Of a DNA stretch of 64,000 nucleotides, positions 53,556 through 62,327 are shown in pieces. The stretch lies in NCBI RefSeq assembly GCF_001713355.1, contig NZ_CP016448.1, forward strand, positions 1,116,001 to 1,180,000, given 5' to 3'. The notes below the pieces were generated by a model, which worked only from the letters and a program-made list of their open reading frames with translations, was not told the DNA's origin and made no database searches. Source of the DNA: Methyloversatilis sp. RAC08. Its GTDB lineage: Bacteria > Pseudomonadota > Gammaproteobacteria > Burkholderiales > Rhodocyclaceae. How positions within the stretch are numbered: the first letter of the stretch is position 1; each line of letters starts with the position of its first letter. Made by a program: the position numbers and the translations under genes.

Positions 53556-55199
53556 CTATCGATTGATTTCGATCGAGCGATTGATCATTGGCAAATCTAT
53601 TTTCCGGCTTGCCGCTGTCCCACCTTCGATTGCCGTGTTGCGATAAATCAACAGCCCCTGTTCGCTGGACGGATAGTTTGATTCAGTCGCAATGCGCGCA
53701 ACCAACTCGAACGGAGCCGCGGCGAGCACCCGCTCCAGCCGCTTCATCGCCTCCAAATCGCTCCAGAAGCCGGGCTGGGCAACCACATAGTGCACGCCGA
53801 GGCGATCGATCTCACTTCGCAGTTCGTCCTCGCTCAGCGCCTTTTCGGTCACGCCAAGTTCGCGCCTCACGGCGACCTTCAGCAGCAGCTTGTCCGCCCG
53901 AACGACCCCGAGATCGCGCCGGTCCTCGCGCGTGCGCAGATTAAAGATGAAGGCGCCGTCGCGGTAGCCGGAGAACATAACGTTGCTATCACGGGACGCG
54001 TTGCGTGCGACGAAGTCGACCGCCTCGCGGTAGCCCTGGACCTGGAATACCGGCCGGTAGAACAAGGTCTGCGCGAGTACGAGCGTTGGCAGCAGAAACC
54101 ACAGCCCGAGCGCGACCACACTCCTGCTGTAACGCTCCACGTAACGCACAAAAACGCAGGCCAGCATGACGACCGGCGGCAATATGAAAAGACTGTGACG
54201 CGCTTCCTTCAGATCGATGGCCGAATAGAAGAAATAGCCCAGCATCAGCCAGCTCCCCCAGAACAGGGCATCGGCGCGCACCTGCAATGTACGCGTCTGA
54301 CCACGTTCGCGAAAAAGTACTGAAAGCCCAGCTAGCGCGGCGATGCAGAGCGGCCAGCCCAGCTGCGCAGGCATACGCTGCAGATACCAGATCCAGCCTG
54401 CTAGCGTATCGCGTGCCACCCGCGAATCGGCAACACCGGTCACCGACTGCACATTGGCCTGGCCGAACTTAAGTGTGAGCACGACCAGCGGAACGAGCGA
54501 TAGCGCAGCCAGCACTAACGCAATCCACGCATGGCGATCGCGCAGCAGGGCCAGACGACGTTCGTATAGCAGCACCAGCACGAACACTGGCGCCATGAAG
54601 GCGATGCTGATCTTCGAATACAGTCCCAGCACCAGCAGTGCTGCGCTCACGTACAGTGCAACCGGCCGACCGTGGCGTCGGTAGTGCATGAAGGACAGCG
54701 CGCTGAACATCATGAAGGCAAATGCCGGAATCTCCAGCATGATCTGCCGGCCCCAGAATGCGATTTCCGGCGCGCACACCAGCATCAACGCAGCAGCTGG
54801 TGCGCGCCAGCCTGGCAGCCAGAAACCGAACAACCGCCAACTCGCTATCGCGAAGGCGAGGTAGTGAAGGTACACCACACCTAGCGCGGTCGCGTGCGAT
54901 ACGCCGAACACCGCGTAGAACGGTGCGCTGATGACATAGAAAAGCGGCGGATAGAACAGGATTGTCAGCGCCGGATACTGCGCGTAGTAGCGGTAGGCGT
55001 AGGCGGACGGGTCATCCAGCGGCAGATTCGCGATGAAATCTTTGAGGAAGACACCGTTCAGCGCGTGGCGCGGTGCGTCGCTCCAGTAAAACTCGCCGTG
55101 CACCGGCGCCAGGGCGAACAGGACCGCTAGCACGGTCAGCAGCAATGCGAGCACTATGGCGGGTGAGGGGCGGACACCCGGCAAAAAAGGCGCGGTCAC
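53556..55199 (-). CDS. GT-C-type membrane glycosyltransferase (family 39/ArnT-like)
   Basis: Integral membrane protein of 547 residues with about ten to twelve helices. The first periplasmic loop has an acidic pair in EFYWSDAPRHALNG and a later FWGRQIMLEIPAF segment, both typical of PMT/ArnT-like GT-C enzymes, which use polyprenyl-phosphate sugars in the periplasm. The C-terminal ~150 residues are soluble. Its start overlaps the HAD-UbiA gene by four bases. Its stop is only eight bases from the IS end. Confidence 0.78.
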   Translation of the reverse strand: MTAPFLPGVRPSPAIVLALLLTVLAVLFALAPVHGEFYWSDAPRHALNGVFLKDFIANLPLDDPSAYAYRYYAQYPALTILFYPPLFYVISAPFYAVFGVSHATALGVVYLHYLAFAIASWRLFGFWLPGWRAPAAALMLVCAPEIAFWGRQIMLEIPAFAFMMFSALSFMHYRRHGRPVALYVSAALLVLGLYSKISIAFMAPVFVLVLLYERRLALLRDRHAWIALVLAALSLVPLVVLTLKFGQANVQSVTGVADSRVARDTLAGWIWYLQRMPAQLGWPLCIAALAGLSVLFRERGQTRTLQVRADALFWGSWLMLGYFFYSAIDLKEARHSLFILPPVVMLACVFVRYVERYSRSVVALGLWFLLPTLVLAQTLFYRPVFQVQGYREAVDFVARNASRDSNVMFSGYRDGAFIFNLRTREDRRDLGVVRADKLLLKVAVRRELGVTEKALSEDELRSEIDRLGVHYVVAQPGFWSDLEAMKRLERVLAAAPFELVARIATESNYPSSEQGLLIYRNTAIEGGTAASRKIDLPMINRSIEINR

Positions 55200-56743
55200 A
55201 CTACTGCTCGCTCAATGGGCACCACAGACCCGACCGGCTGCGCCGGTTCCGCGACCCGATCGCCTAGCGCAATTGTGTGCGCGCAGAGCACGACGACTAG
55301 CATCAGCGCCACGGTGACGCGGCTCGCGCCGTCGCGTATCGCATAAACCATCGGATCATCGTGCATCTCGTTGCGCGAGGTCTTGACCCATAACCGACCG
55401 AGCCAGTATATCAGTCCCAGCTCGACCAGCCACAGCAGCTCTGGCGACGCATAGCGCGCCTGCGTGTCGGGTGAGCTGATGAACAGGCCAAATACAATGA
55501 CCGACGAAAGCGCAGCGCCTATTCCCATGGGCCACAATACCGTCAGATCTGATACCCGGTAATCACGCCCGCGCGCCGCAGTCTCACCACTCTGCTGCAG
55601 GGAGGTCAGTTCGGCACAGCGTTTGACCAGGGCCAGGCTCAGAAAGATGAAGACGGAGAACACCAGCAGCCAGGAACTCGCCTCAATGCCCACCGACACC
55701 GAACCGGCCAGAATGCGCAGGGTGTAGAGCAGCGAGAGCATCAGCACATCCATCAACACATATTTCTTGATTACCCAGCTATAGGCGCTGGTGAGCAGCA
55801 GATAGAGCAGCAGCATCAGCAGGAAGCCGACCGACACTACCGCGGCCAGCACCAGCCCTAGCGCCAGCGTAAAAGCCGCTGCTGCAAGGCCATGCAGTAG
55901 GGAAAGCTGGCCGCTGGCAAAGGGCCGTCGCCGCTTGCGCGGATGCACGCGATCATTTTCTAGGTCTAGGATGTCATTGACCATATAGGTGGCTGACGCA
56001 ACAAGCGAGAAGGCGAAGAAGGCGAGCACCGCCGAGAGCAGGCGCTGCGTGTCGGAAAACGAGAATGCCGTCAGCAACGGAACGAAAAGCAGCAGGTTCT
56101 TGGTCCATTGATGCACTCGCAGCGCCCGCAGCCAAAGCAGCAGGCGCTTCCGATCGTCGGGAAAGTCGCGCTCTATCGGAACAGCCGGTCCGACGGCGGC
56201 ACGCGTGCGCGACGACACGCTGGCGAACACGGCACCGCGCGACGACTGCCATATCGGTATGTCTGCGGCGCTGTCGCCGACATAGACGAAATCATCGCCA
56301 ACATGCTCACGGATCGCAGCCAGCTTCGCCTGACCCTTGAGGTTAGCACCGCCGCAGGTCGCCAGAACACAGTCGAAAACATCGAGCTCGCTGGCTACCC
56401 TCTGCGCAATCGATTCGTGCGCCGCGGTCGCCAGAACCAGTTTCCGGCCGAGCGCCCTTTGCTGCCGCAGGTACTCGAGCAGCGCCTGGCGATACGGCAG
56501 ATGTAGTTGCGCTGGATCGGTGCGGGTCGCCACCGCACGCTTGAAGGACGCGCGCCCACCAAGCATCCAAAACGGCAGGCGGAGAAGGTTGAGCGGCGAG
56601 TGCTTGACCACCTGCACCACCGATTCGACCAGCGAGTCGGAATGCGTGAGCGTGCCGTCGAGATCGACAACCAGAGGCAGCAGACTGGCCGTCGAGGACG
56701 CGGCGGCGTGGTGGGTGGATGGGGTTGCTTGTCTGTGCAGCAT
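55196..56743 (-). CDS. HAD phosphatase-UbiA prenyltransferase fusion
   Basis: Fusion of 515 residues. The N-terminal ~210 form a HAD hydrolase with the nucleophile motif LVVDLDGTLTHSD at about 25-37 and the acidic pair in FVYVGDSAADIPIW. The C-terminal ~300 form a UbiA-type membrane enzyme with LRVHQWTKNLLLF and the Asp-rich YMVNDILDLENDRVHPRKRR. That motif with its HPxKRxRP-like continuation resembles decaprenyl-phosphate phosphoribosyltransferase. A reasonable inference is transfer of phosphoribose to a polyprenyl phosphate followed by dephosphorylation by the HAD part. ATG 56743 is preferred to the longer frame at 56905. Confidence 0.85.
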   Translation of the reverse strand: MLHRQATPSTHHAAASSTASLLPLVVDLDGTLTHSDSLVESVVQVVKHSPLNLLRLPFWMLGGRASFKRAVATRTDPAQLHLPYRQALLEYLRQQRALGRKLVLATAAHESIAQRVASELDVFDCVLATCGGANLKGQAKLAAIREHVGDDFVYVGDSAADIPIWQSSRGAVFASVSSRTRAAVGPAVPIERDFPDDRKRLLLWLRALRVHQWTKNLLLFVPLLTAFSFSDTQRLLSAVLAFFAFSLVASATYMVNDILDLENDRVHPRKRRRPFASGQLSLLHGLAAAAFTLALGLVLAAVVSVGFLLMLLLYLLLTSAYSWVIKKYVLMDVLMLSLLYTLRILAGSVSVGIEASSWLLVFSVFIFLSLALVKRCAELTSLQQSGETAARGRDYRVSDLTVLWPMGIGAALSSVIVFGLFISSPDTQARYASPELLWLVELGLIYWLGRLWVKTSRNEMHDDPMVYAIRDGASRVTVALMLVVVLCAHTIALGDRVAEPAQPVGSVVPIERAVV

Positions 56744-57104
56744 CTGTCGGTGGAATCCATCTATACAAAGGGGCTGGCATGCCGACCCGGCAGAGTGAAC
56801 ATCCGGGCCCAGCCTATCCCGGATAGGACGAGCAGGCTGAATGCGGGACTGTACCGAAAGCGTATGGTGCCAAGTATTCATGACGCCCGCTGTCGGACTT
56901 CCCACATTTTGTCCTTCGCGGACTACGCGGAGAGATTTCTGACGGCGTAGTTTGGGGTAAAGGACACCCCCAGCGCCCGGCTACCGCACCCCGTCGGCCA
57001 AAACCAGCGTGACGTTCGCCAATATCGGCGAGCGCAGTCACGGATAGCAGGCCGAGCCGCTCCAGAGCTTCGCGCAACGCATCGGGACCGCAATGACCTT
57101 GCCA
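56744..57104. other. Region between HAD-UbiA and an IS remnant
   Basis: About 360 bases with no intact gene. On the minus strand a short stretch (about 56970-57080) reads like a coding fragment (REALERLGLLSVTALADIGERHAGF) that could be the end of a lost gene, but it has no recognised family. The promoter of the HAD-UbiA/GT-C pair should be here. Confidence 0.4.
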
Positions 57105-57137
57105 CTGAAAAACGTATCCCTTGCTGAGGGATGCACA

Positions 57138-57461
57138 ATGCAGGCAAGGAACGCGGGAGTGACGAAGCCGAAGGCAGCGCCGAGGGCGCGCTACACGTTG
57201 AAGTTCAAGCAGGGGGCAGTAAGTCTGGTCGAGGGTGGGCAGAGCATTGCCGGGGCGGCCAGGACACTGGGCATGGTCGATCAGACCTTGTTCAACTGGG
57301 TCAAGGCGCGTCGGCAGGGCCGGCTCACGGACGCGGACAGCAAGCCGGTGAGCGCGAAGCAGATGGAGATTGCGCGGCTGCGTGCGGAATTGGCGCGGGT
57401 CAAGATAGATCGCGACATCCAGGGAAAAGCGACGGCGTACTTCGCAAAGGTTGCGAAGTGA
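57138..57461 (+). CDS. IS3-family transposase OrfA
   Basis: OrfA protein of 107 residues: ARYTLKFKQGAVSLVEGGQSIA and AARTLGMVDQTLFNWVKARR form the helix-turn-helix, followed by the coiled segment EIARLRAELARVKIDRDIQGKA. Start ATG 57138 is preferred to the upstream frame. The orfB start overlaps its stop (GTGA at 57458). Confidence 0.82.
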   Translation: MQARNAGVTKPKAAPRARYTLKFKQGAVSLVEGGQSIAGAARTLGMVDQTLFNWVKARRQGRLTDADSKPVSAKQMEIARLRAELARVKIDRDIQGKATAYFAKVAK

Positions 57462-57680
57462 ACTACGCCTTCATCGAGCGGCACCGGCGCCTGTGGCAGA
57501 TCTCGGTGCAGTGCCGGGTGCTGCAGATCAGTGTGGTGGGGTTTCACGCGCACGTTGCTCGTCGAGCCGGCCGGATCTGCGAAAGCCGCCGGGGGGCGAC
57601 CCCTCCGCAACGATGCGCTGCGGGTGGGCAAGGAGAGGATGCGAAAGCTCATGCAGCTGCATGGCGCCCGCGCCGCCTTA
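57458..57680 (+). pseudogene. Remnant of IS3-family OrfB
   Basis: Begins MNYAFIERHRRLWQISVQCR-like (GTG start), then loses the frame after HVARRAG. A second frame supplies RPLRNDALRVGKERMRKLMQLHGARA, after which it is cut by the adjacent inverted IS fragment. An internal stretch normally between these segments is missing, so there is a deletion as well as a frameshift. No catalytic DDE core remains. Confidence 0.78.
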
Positions 57681-57981
57681 ATCGAGCTTGTGTCGCAAAA
57701 CCACGACTTGGTTAGGATTGCGGATGTCATGGATCGCGGCAATCTGGCGGCTTGATGGCTGTTCGCGGTCCTGGTGGGGTAGCACCTCTCACCTGAATGC
57801 GCACTGTACGTGCTGAGCTTGGGCCGCAACCCGTCAATGCCGTGCAAGCGGTAGTGCCTCACTCACGCGCGGATATTCTCCTCAGGCACTGACCACTGCC
57901 GCGCCAGCACCTTCGCACCGCCGTCTCCAGCCAAAAGCTCTTGACCACCTTGAGCTTGAACTCTGTTTGGTACTTCTTCAT
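57678..57981 (-). pseudogene. Degenerate IS3-family OrfA, same element as the left repeat
   Basis: Minus-strand remnant starting MKKYQTEFKLKVVKSF. Reading across two frame changes and one stop gives GDGGAKVLARQWSVPEENIRA, VRHYRLHGIDGLRPK and HQDREQPSSRQIAAIHDIRN, ending at TAA 57678-57680. The first 14 codons correspond to those at 52137-52178 on the other side of the island. It is non-functional. Confidence 0.78.
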
Positions 57982-58036
57982 GAAACCCTCGAAGTTTGTC
58001 CAACTTCTGGGGGTCAGTTCAAACCCGGGGCGATTC
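57940..58036 (-). repeat. IS end fragment, right copy of an inverted pair
   Basis: About 97 bases nearly identical to 52080-52178 in the opposite orientation, including the leader GAATCGCCCCGGGTTTGAAC and the transposase start at 57981. The pair could pair in recombination and invert the 5.8-kb segment between them. Confidence 0.85.
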
Positions 58037-58092
58037 GCGAGGGACCCCTCCGGTTTCCGAAGTGCATCAATTCATGGTGAGACGAACGGCAC

Positions 58093-59475
58093 TCAGCGCT
58101 GCCGCCTGACTTTCTGATCGAATGCAAGCGCAACATAAAGGATGAGCACCCAAGTCAGGCGGCTCATGTACCGGTCATCCGGCCTTGACAACACACCCGA
58201 CGTCAGCGAATTGCCCAGCAGCGCTGCGAGCAGAAAAAAGAAAAGCGGTGACAATACGCTTTCCCGCTCCTTCCAGTGGCGCAGCGCAAGCACCAGTCCG
58301 ATCATCAGCGCCAGCCACGTTACCGTCACATGCAAAGGAGCGAACAGATCTAGATGAAGCCTGCCGGTGTTCTGCCGTGCTGCCAGAAATTCATCAAGTT
58401 CGGATGGATAGTAGGTACGTATGACACGCGTCGTGCCGTCGCCGGGCTGCATGCCGAAGGGTTCCAGCCAAGTTCCCGTCTCCTGCGCCAGCAACTGCGT
58501 CTTCCAGTTACGCATCGACAGGCTGAACTGCCGTGCCGCGTGATCCTGCAGGGTGGCGCGGATGATCGCCGGCGCCTCGTCCCGCACCACCTTCACGCCT
58601 ATCGCATAGAGCGGGCTTTCGGCCCCCCAGAGGAATTTGTCCGACATCGTATAGGGGTCGTTGGGCCGCACTTCTATGCGATCGAGTTGCCCGCAAAGCT
58701 TGAAACCAGCCTCGGGGCAGCGACTGCGCAATGTATCAAGCGCTGTGCCGTCACCGATCAGCCGCGCGAGGATGAACAAGTCCTTGTAGGGTGCGAAGCC
58801 CTCCTCGTCCTGGAACCCCTTCTGTATCGCGAACAGGGCGACGATCGCCGCACCCAGCGCCGCAGCGTGTACCACGTGTTCGCGGTGGAGCAGGCCACGC
58901 ACGCCTTCACGCACTGCGCGCAGCCCCAGCATCACGAGCAGCAAACCGCCTGCCAGCGACACGTGTGAGTAGTGGGTCAATATAGCCGCCACGGCGAGCA
59001 GCCAGACATAGCCGTATTCGGCGCGGCTGAGCCTGGAACGGCCATACCCGACAATGAAGAGCGCGAGCACCACCACTGCAGTGAAGAAATCCGGCAGCAG
59101 CAGGCCGACAAACCACGGTGCGGTAGACAGGCACACCAGTGCGGCGCTGGTGACCAGAAAGCGGGCTGGCGCCACATCGCCATGTACAGTCTTGTGCATC
59201 AGCCAGAGCAGATGCGACAGCAGCAGAGCTTGCGCGAAAACCGCTGGCCACAGCGACCAGCGCCACTGCGTGAGGTAGAGAAAAAGGTTGTAGAAAGGTG
59301 GCCGGGACCAGGCAATACTGAGCCAGCGCTTATCCACCGAGACGATACCGCCCTCAATATAGGCGCCGGTGTCGCCTGAGAACACCATGGGGTAGCCGTT
59401 CCAAAGCGCTGCCCAGGCCAAGCCGACTGCAACCAGAAATATCGATACGAAGGCGACCGACGGGGTAGTTCTCAT
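58093..59475 (-). CDS. Polytopic membrane protein, possible GT-C glycosyltransferase
   Basis: Protein of 460 residues with about ten hydrophobic segments. The first loop contains VFSGDTGAYIEGG and a later SRPPFYNLFLY, a layout reminiscent of GT-C transferases, but I do not recognise a named family. A soluble loop of roughly 100 residues holds two cysteines (RSRCPEAGFKLCGQ). It stands alone between the IS scar and gtrA, on the same strand as the DPM1-like gene, which is consistent with use of a polyprenyl-phosphate sugar. Confidence 0.6.
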   Translation of the reverse strand: MRTTPSVAFVSIFLVAVGLAWAALWNGYPMVFSGDTGAYIEGGIVSVDKRWLSIAWSRPPFYNLFLYLTQWRWSLWPAVFAQALLLSHLLWLMHKTVHGDVAPARFLVTSAALVCLSTAPWFVGLLLPDFFTAVVVLALFIVGYGRSRLSRAEYGYVWLLAVAAILTHYSHVSLAGGLLLVMLGLRAVREGVRGLLHREHVVHAAALGAAIVALFAIQKGFQDEEGFAPYKDLFILARLIGDGTALDTLRSRCPEAGFKLCGQLDRIEVRPNDPYTMSDKFLWGAESPLYAIGVKVVRDEAPAIIRATLQDHAARQFSLSMRNWKTQLLAQETGTWLEPFGMQPGDGTTRVIRTYYPSELDEFLAARQNTGRLHLDLFAPLHVTVTWLALMIGLVLALRHWKERESVLSPLFFFLLAALLGNSLTSGVLSRPDDRYMSRLTWVLILYVALAFDQKVRRQR

Positions 59476-59503
59476 TGGGGAATGCTAGTCAATCGAAATG
59501 GCA

Positions 59504-59899
59504 TCAGCGCGCACGTCCGATGAATACGAACTTTCTCGACGCGATGAAATTGAAGAACAGGCCGGCCAGAGAACCTATAGCCAATGCGAGCCAAGGCTCC
59601 GACACAACGGGCAGTCCGCCACCCACCATTGCAGCGTAGATGCCGAGGTTGATCGCGCCGCCGGCGGCATTGCTCATCAGGAAGCGGGCCCATTCCCGCC
59701 ACAGCCCATCGGTGCGCTCGGCGGCGAAAGTGAAGTGACGGTTCATGATCCACGTACTCGTGGCGGCGCACAGGTAGGAGATGCCGCGGCCGGCGTAGGG
59801 GTCCAGCCCCAGCACGTGGATAGACAATTGCAGCACCAGCAGGTCCACAACGAAACCTGCGGCACCGACCATGGCGAAGCGGAAGAACTGGCCGGTCAC
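59504..59899 (-). CDS. GtrA family membrane protein
   Basis: Small four-helix membrane protein of 131 residues: QFFRFAMVGAAGFVVDLLVLQL, GRGISYLCAATSTWIMNRHFTF and FNFIASRKFVF are the GtrA signatures. GTG 59899 with GGAG six bases upstream gives the normal family length; the longer frame overlaps the neighbouring gene. GtrA proteins are thought to assist flipping of polyprenyl-phosphate sugars. It overlaps the DPM1-like gene region, so the two are coupled. Confidence 0.82.
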   Translation of the reverse strand: MTGQFFRFAMVGAAGFVVDLLVLQLSIHVLGLDPYAGRGISYLCAATSTWIMNRHFTFAAERTDGLWREWARFLMSNAAGGAINLGIYAAMVGGGLPVVSEPWLALAIGSLAGLFFNFIASRKFVFIGRAR

Positions 59900-59927
59900 C
59901 TCGTACTCCGCCTCGGACTGTCCCGAA

Positions 59928-60905
59928 TCACGCCGCCGTGGCCACCGGCGGCACCAGCACCCTTTCGTGACCAAGTACCTCGCCATCCACCAGCGGGACC
60001 TGCAAGTACTGCAGCCGCTTCAGTTCCCGGCGCCCGAGGCTCACTGTATCGAGGATGAGGCCAGAAGCAAAACTGAGGAACCCAAGAAGCATAATGCTCA
60101 CTGACAGAACAGCAGTGGGAAGCCGAGGCACAAGACCGGTCTGCACGAATTCTTCCACCACCGGGATACCGAGCGCGAGTGAGATCAGCGCAAGTACGGC
60201 CCCGACGCAGGAGAAGAACTGCAGCGGCAGCTCTTCCTTCACCAGGATCATGATGGTCTTGAGGATTCGGATGCCATCGCGATAGGTGTTGAGCTTGCTG
60301 ACCGAACCTTCGGGTCGCGAGCGATAGACCGTATCCACCTCGCCGACCGGCATGCGCAGATTGAGCGCGTGCACGGTCAACTCTGTCTCGATCTCGAAGC
60401 CCTGGGAAAGCGCCGGGAAGGACTTCACAAAGCGCCGCGAGAATACGCGGAAACCGGACAATATGTCTTTGAACCGCTCGCCGAAGAACCAACACACCAA
60501 ACCGGTGAGTATACGATTGCCAAGTCGGTGCCCTGCACGATAGGCCGCAACCTCCTCGGTGATGCGGCGACCATTCACCATGTCCAAGCTTTCATCCAGC
60601 AGATGGCGTATCAGCGAAGGAGCAGCTAAGGCGTCATAGGTGTCATCACCATCCACCATTACATACACATCGGCATCCACGTCCGAAAACATGCGACGCA
60701 CCACATTGCCCTTGCCTTGGTGCCTTTCGGTGCGCACAACGGCGCCAGCTGTCAATGCAATGGCCCGCGTATCGTCAGAGGAATTGTTGTCATATACATA
60801 AACGGTTGCACCCCGCAGGGCGGCGCGAAAATCGCGCACTACATTTCCGATTGTGGCTGCTTCGTTGTAGCAGGGGATCAGCACGGCAATTCGGAGCGGA
60901 TTCAT
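59928..60905 (-). CDS. DPM1-like polyprenyl-phosphate glycosyltransferase (family 2)
   Basis: Family-2 transferase of 325 residues with two C-terminal membrane helices (LQFFSCVGAVLALISLALG; TAVLSVSIMLLGFLSFASG). N-terminal IAVLIPCYNEAATIGNVV, VYVYDNNSSDDT, QGKGNVVRRMF and the metal site VYVMVDGDDTYDA are typical of dolichol-phosphate-mannose-like synthases that make polyprenyl-phosphate monosaccharides. ATG 60905 is chosen; an upstream frame to 60974 has no better site. It is paired with GtrA as in GtrB-GtrA systems. Confidence 0.86.
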   Translation of the reverse strand: MNPLRIAVLIPCYNEAATIGNVVRDFRAALRGATVYVYDNNSSDDTRAIALTAGAVVRTERHQGKGNVVRRMFSDVDADVYVMVDGDDTYDALAAPSLIRHLLDESLDMVNGRRITEEVAAYRAGHRLGNRILTGLVCWFFGERFKDILSGFRVFSRRFVKSFPALSQGFEIETELTVHALNLRMPVGEVDTVYRSRPEGSVSKLNTYRDGIRILKTIMILVKEELPLQFFSCVGAVLALISLALGIPVVEEFVQTGLVPRLPTAVLSVSIMLLGFLSFASGLILDTVSLGRRELKRLQYLQVPLVDGEVLGHERVLVPPVATAA

Positions 60906-60977
60906 CGCGACGCACCTCGTGAGCGTAAATTCTTGAAAAACTCTAGCCTGTTGCTGCGACGAGCAGAAGTGCATTGG

Positions 60978-62312
60978 TCACGGCGACTTCCCAATCAATA
61001 GTTTCCTCAAGTTGGGTAGACGACCACCGGCAAACAGACCTTCCGGCCTCAGTTTCTGCCACATCTCATCGGGCATTCCCTGCACGCGACGCTGCACAAG
61101 CACGCTTGAGGCTACGACGATAATGATAAGTATGTAGTAATAGTCAAAGTACGCCAGCCCGAGAAACTGGCCCGCTGTTGCATATGCGACCAGGCTCACC
61201 TGGACCATGCGAAGCATGTCTGACATCCATGCAATATCGGGGATTTTGCGCGCTCGGCGCGCGGCCCAACCCGCGCTGAACCAAGTGCTCAATCCGAGCG
61301 CGGTGAAAATTGCGAGGCCGATGTAACCGTGCTCCCCCAACACTTCAAACACCACACTGTGCACTTCGCGCGCATCATCGGGATTGGGCGCATACATAGC
61401 AAACGTCGGCGGCCACCAGCATTCGAAGCCACCGCCCATCAGCCGGTCATTTGCCAAGTTGTAGGCCGTCCACCAAGCGTTTACGCGCCCTTGGGCTGAT
61501 TTGTCTTCGTCATGCGTCTTGATCGTACCCATGCGCTCATACCACGACTCGGGCATGAAGTTGGCGATCGCATAGCCGGTGATACCGAGTACAAGTGTCG
61601 TGTACAGCTTGTTTCGACTGTTGAGCCACACAAATGCGGCCATCGATGCCATGCCAAGCAGCGCGCCGCGGGATTGGGTTCCGATTGCGGCAAAGGCGGT
61701 AAGCACGACCCAAGTGGTCATGAAAATCTTGAGTAGTGGGTTGGCGACGCGGGACCGCATGAAATAAAGCAGCGGCACAGTCATCGCCATCGCCAGACCA
61801 ATTTCGTTATTGCCACCGATGAACGTGCCTTGCGGCCCTTGAACACGGTACGCGCCGCCGTTGAGTATCGTAAAGATGCCGCCCTTGAAGCCATAGAAAC
61901 CGATGGACATCGCCGATATCCACACGAGCGCTTCGATACGATCGAAGCTACGCATCAAGATCAGCGCGACAAAGATCATGAGCTGGATCTTGAGCACCTT
62001 CTCGAGTTGCAGCTGTGCAAACTGCGGATACATCGCAAAGGATGTCGTCAGACACATCCATAGGATGAATACCAAGAGCAGTCGTGTCTCGCGAGTCCAC
62101 ATCATCCGCTTTGGCTCTTTTGACACCATCAGCCCAACCAGGGTGGTCAGTGAAACGATCATCGCAAAAGGGAAATTCAGCGAAAAGCCAAAGGCCAGCC
62201 GATGAGGATTCATCAAACCAAGCCATGTGAACATGAGTATGCCGAGCCACGGAGAACGGAAAATGAAAGGCAAGGCACCGAAAACGACGGCGCTGATCAA
62301 TAGGTCACGCAT
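60978..62312 (-). CDS. O-antigen ligase-like protein, exosortase A system-associated
   Basis: Integral membrane Wzy/WaaL-type protein of 444 residues, about eleven helices. It begins MRDLLISAVVFGALPFIFRSPWLG split across two helices and has the motif MNPHRLAFGFS and a large periplasmic loop with GGGFECWWPP and VHSVVFEVLGEHGYIG. These match the ligase found beside exosortase A genes. It should transfer or polymerise lipid-linked glycan in the periplasm. Base composition is somewhat more AT-rich than flanking genes. Confidence 0.86.
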   Translation of the reverse strand: MRDLLISAVVFGALPFIFRSPWLGILMFTWLGLMNPHRLAFGFSLNFPFAMIVSLTTLVGLMVSKEPKRMMWTRETRLLLVFILWMCLTTSFAMYPQFAQLQLEKVLKIQLMIFVALILMRSFDRIEALVWISAMSIGFYGFKGGIFTILNGGAYRVQGPQGTFIGGNNEIGLAMAMTVPLLYFMRSRVANPLLKIFMTTWVVLTAFAAIGTQSRGALLGMASMAAFVWLNSRNKLYTTLVLGITGYAIANFMPESWYERMGTIKTHDEDKSAQGRVNAWWTAYNLANDRLMGGGFECWWPPTFAMYAPNPDDAREVHSVVFEVLGEHGYIGLAIFTALGLSTWFSAGWAARRARKIPDIAWMSDMLRMVQVSLVAYATAGQFLGLAYFDYYYILIIIVVASSVLVQRRVQGMPDEMWQKLRPEGLFAGGRLPNLRKLLIGKSP

Positions 62313-62327
62313 GCGCTCGGGCTCCGC

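Larger units (their letters stand above)
57105..57680 (+). mobile_element. Truncated IS3-family element
   Basis: Starts near TGCCACTGAAAAACG and contains an apparently intact orfA followed by a damaged orfB. The 3' half is missing, and at 57678-57680 it joins directly to a second, oppositely oriented IS fragment. The left boundary is approximate. Confidence 0.7.
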
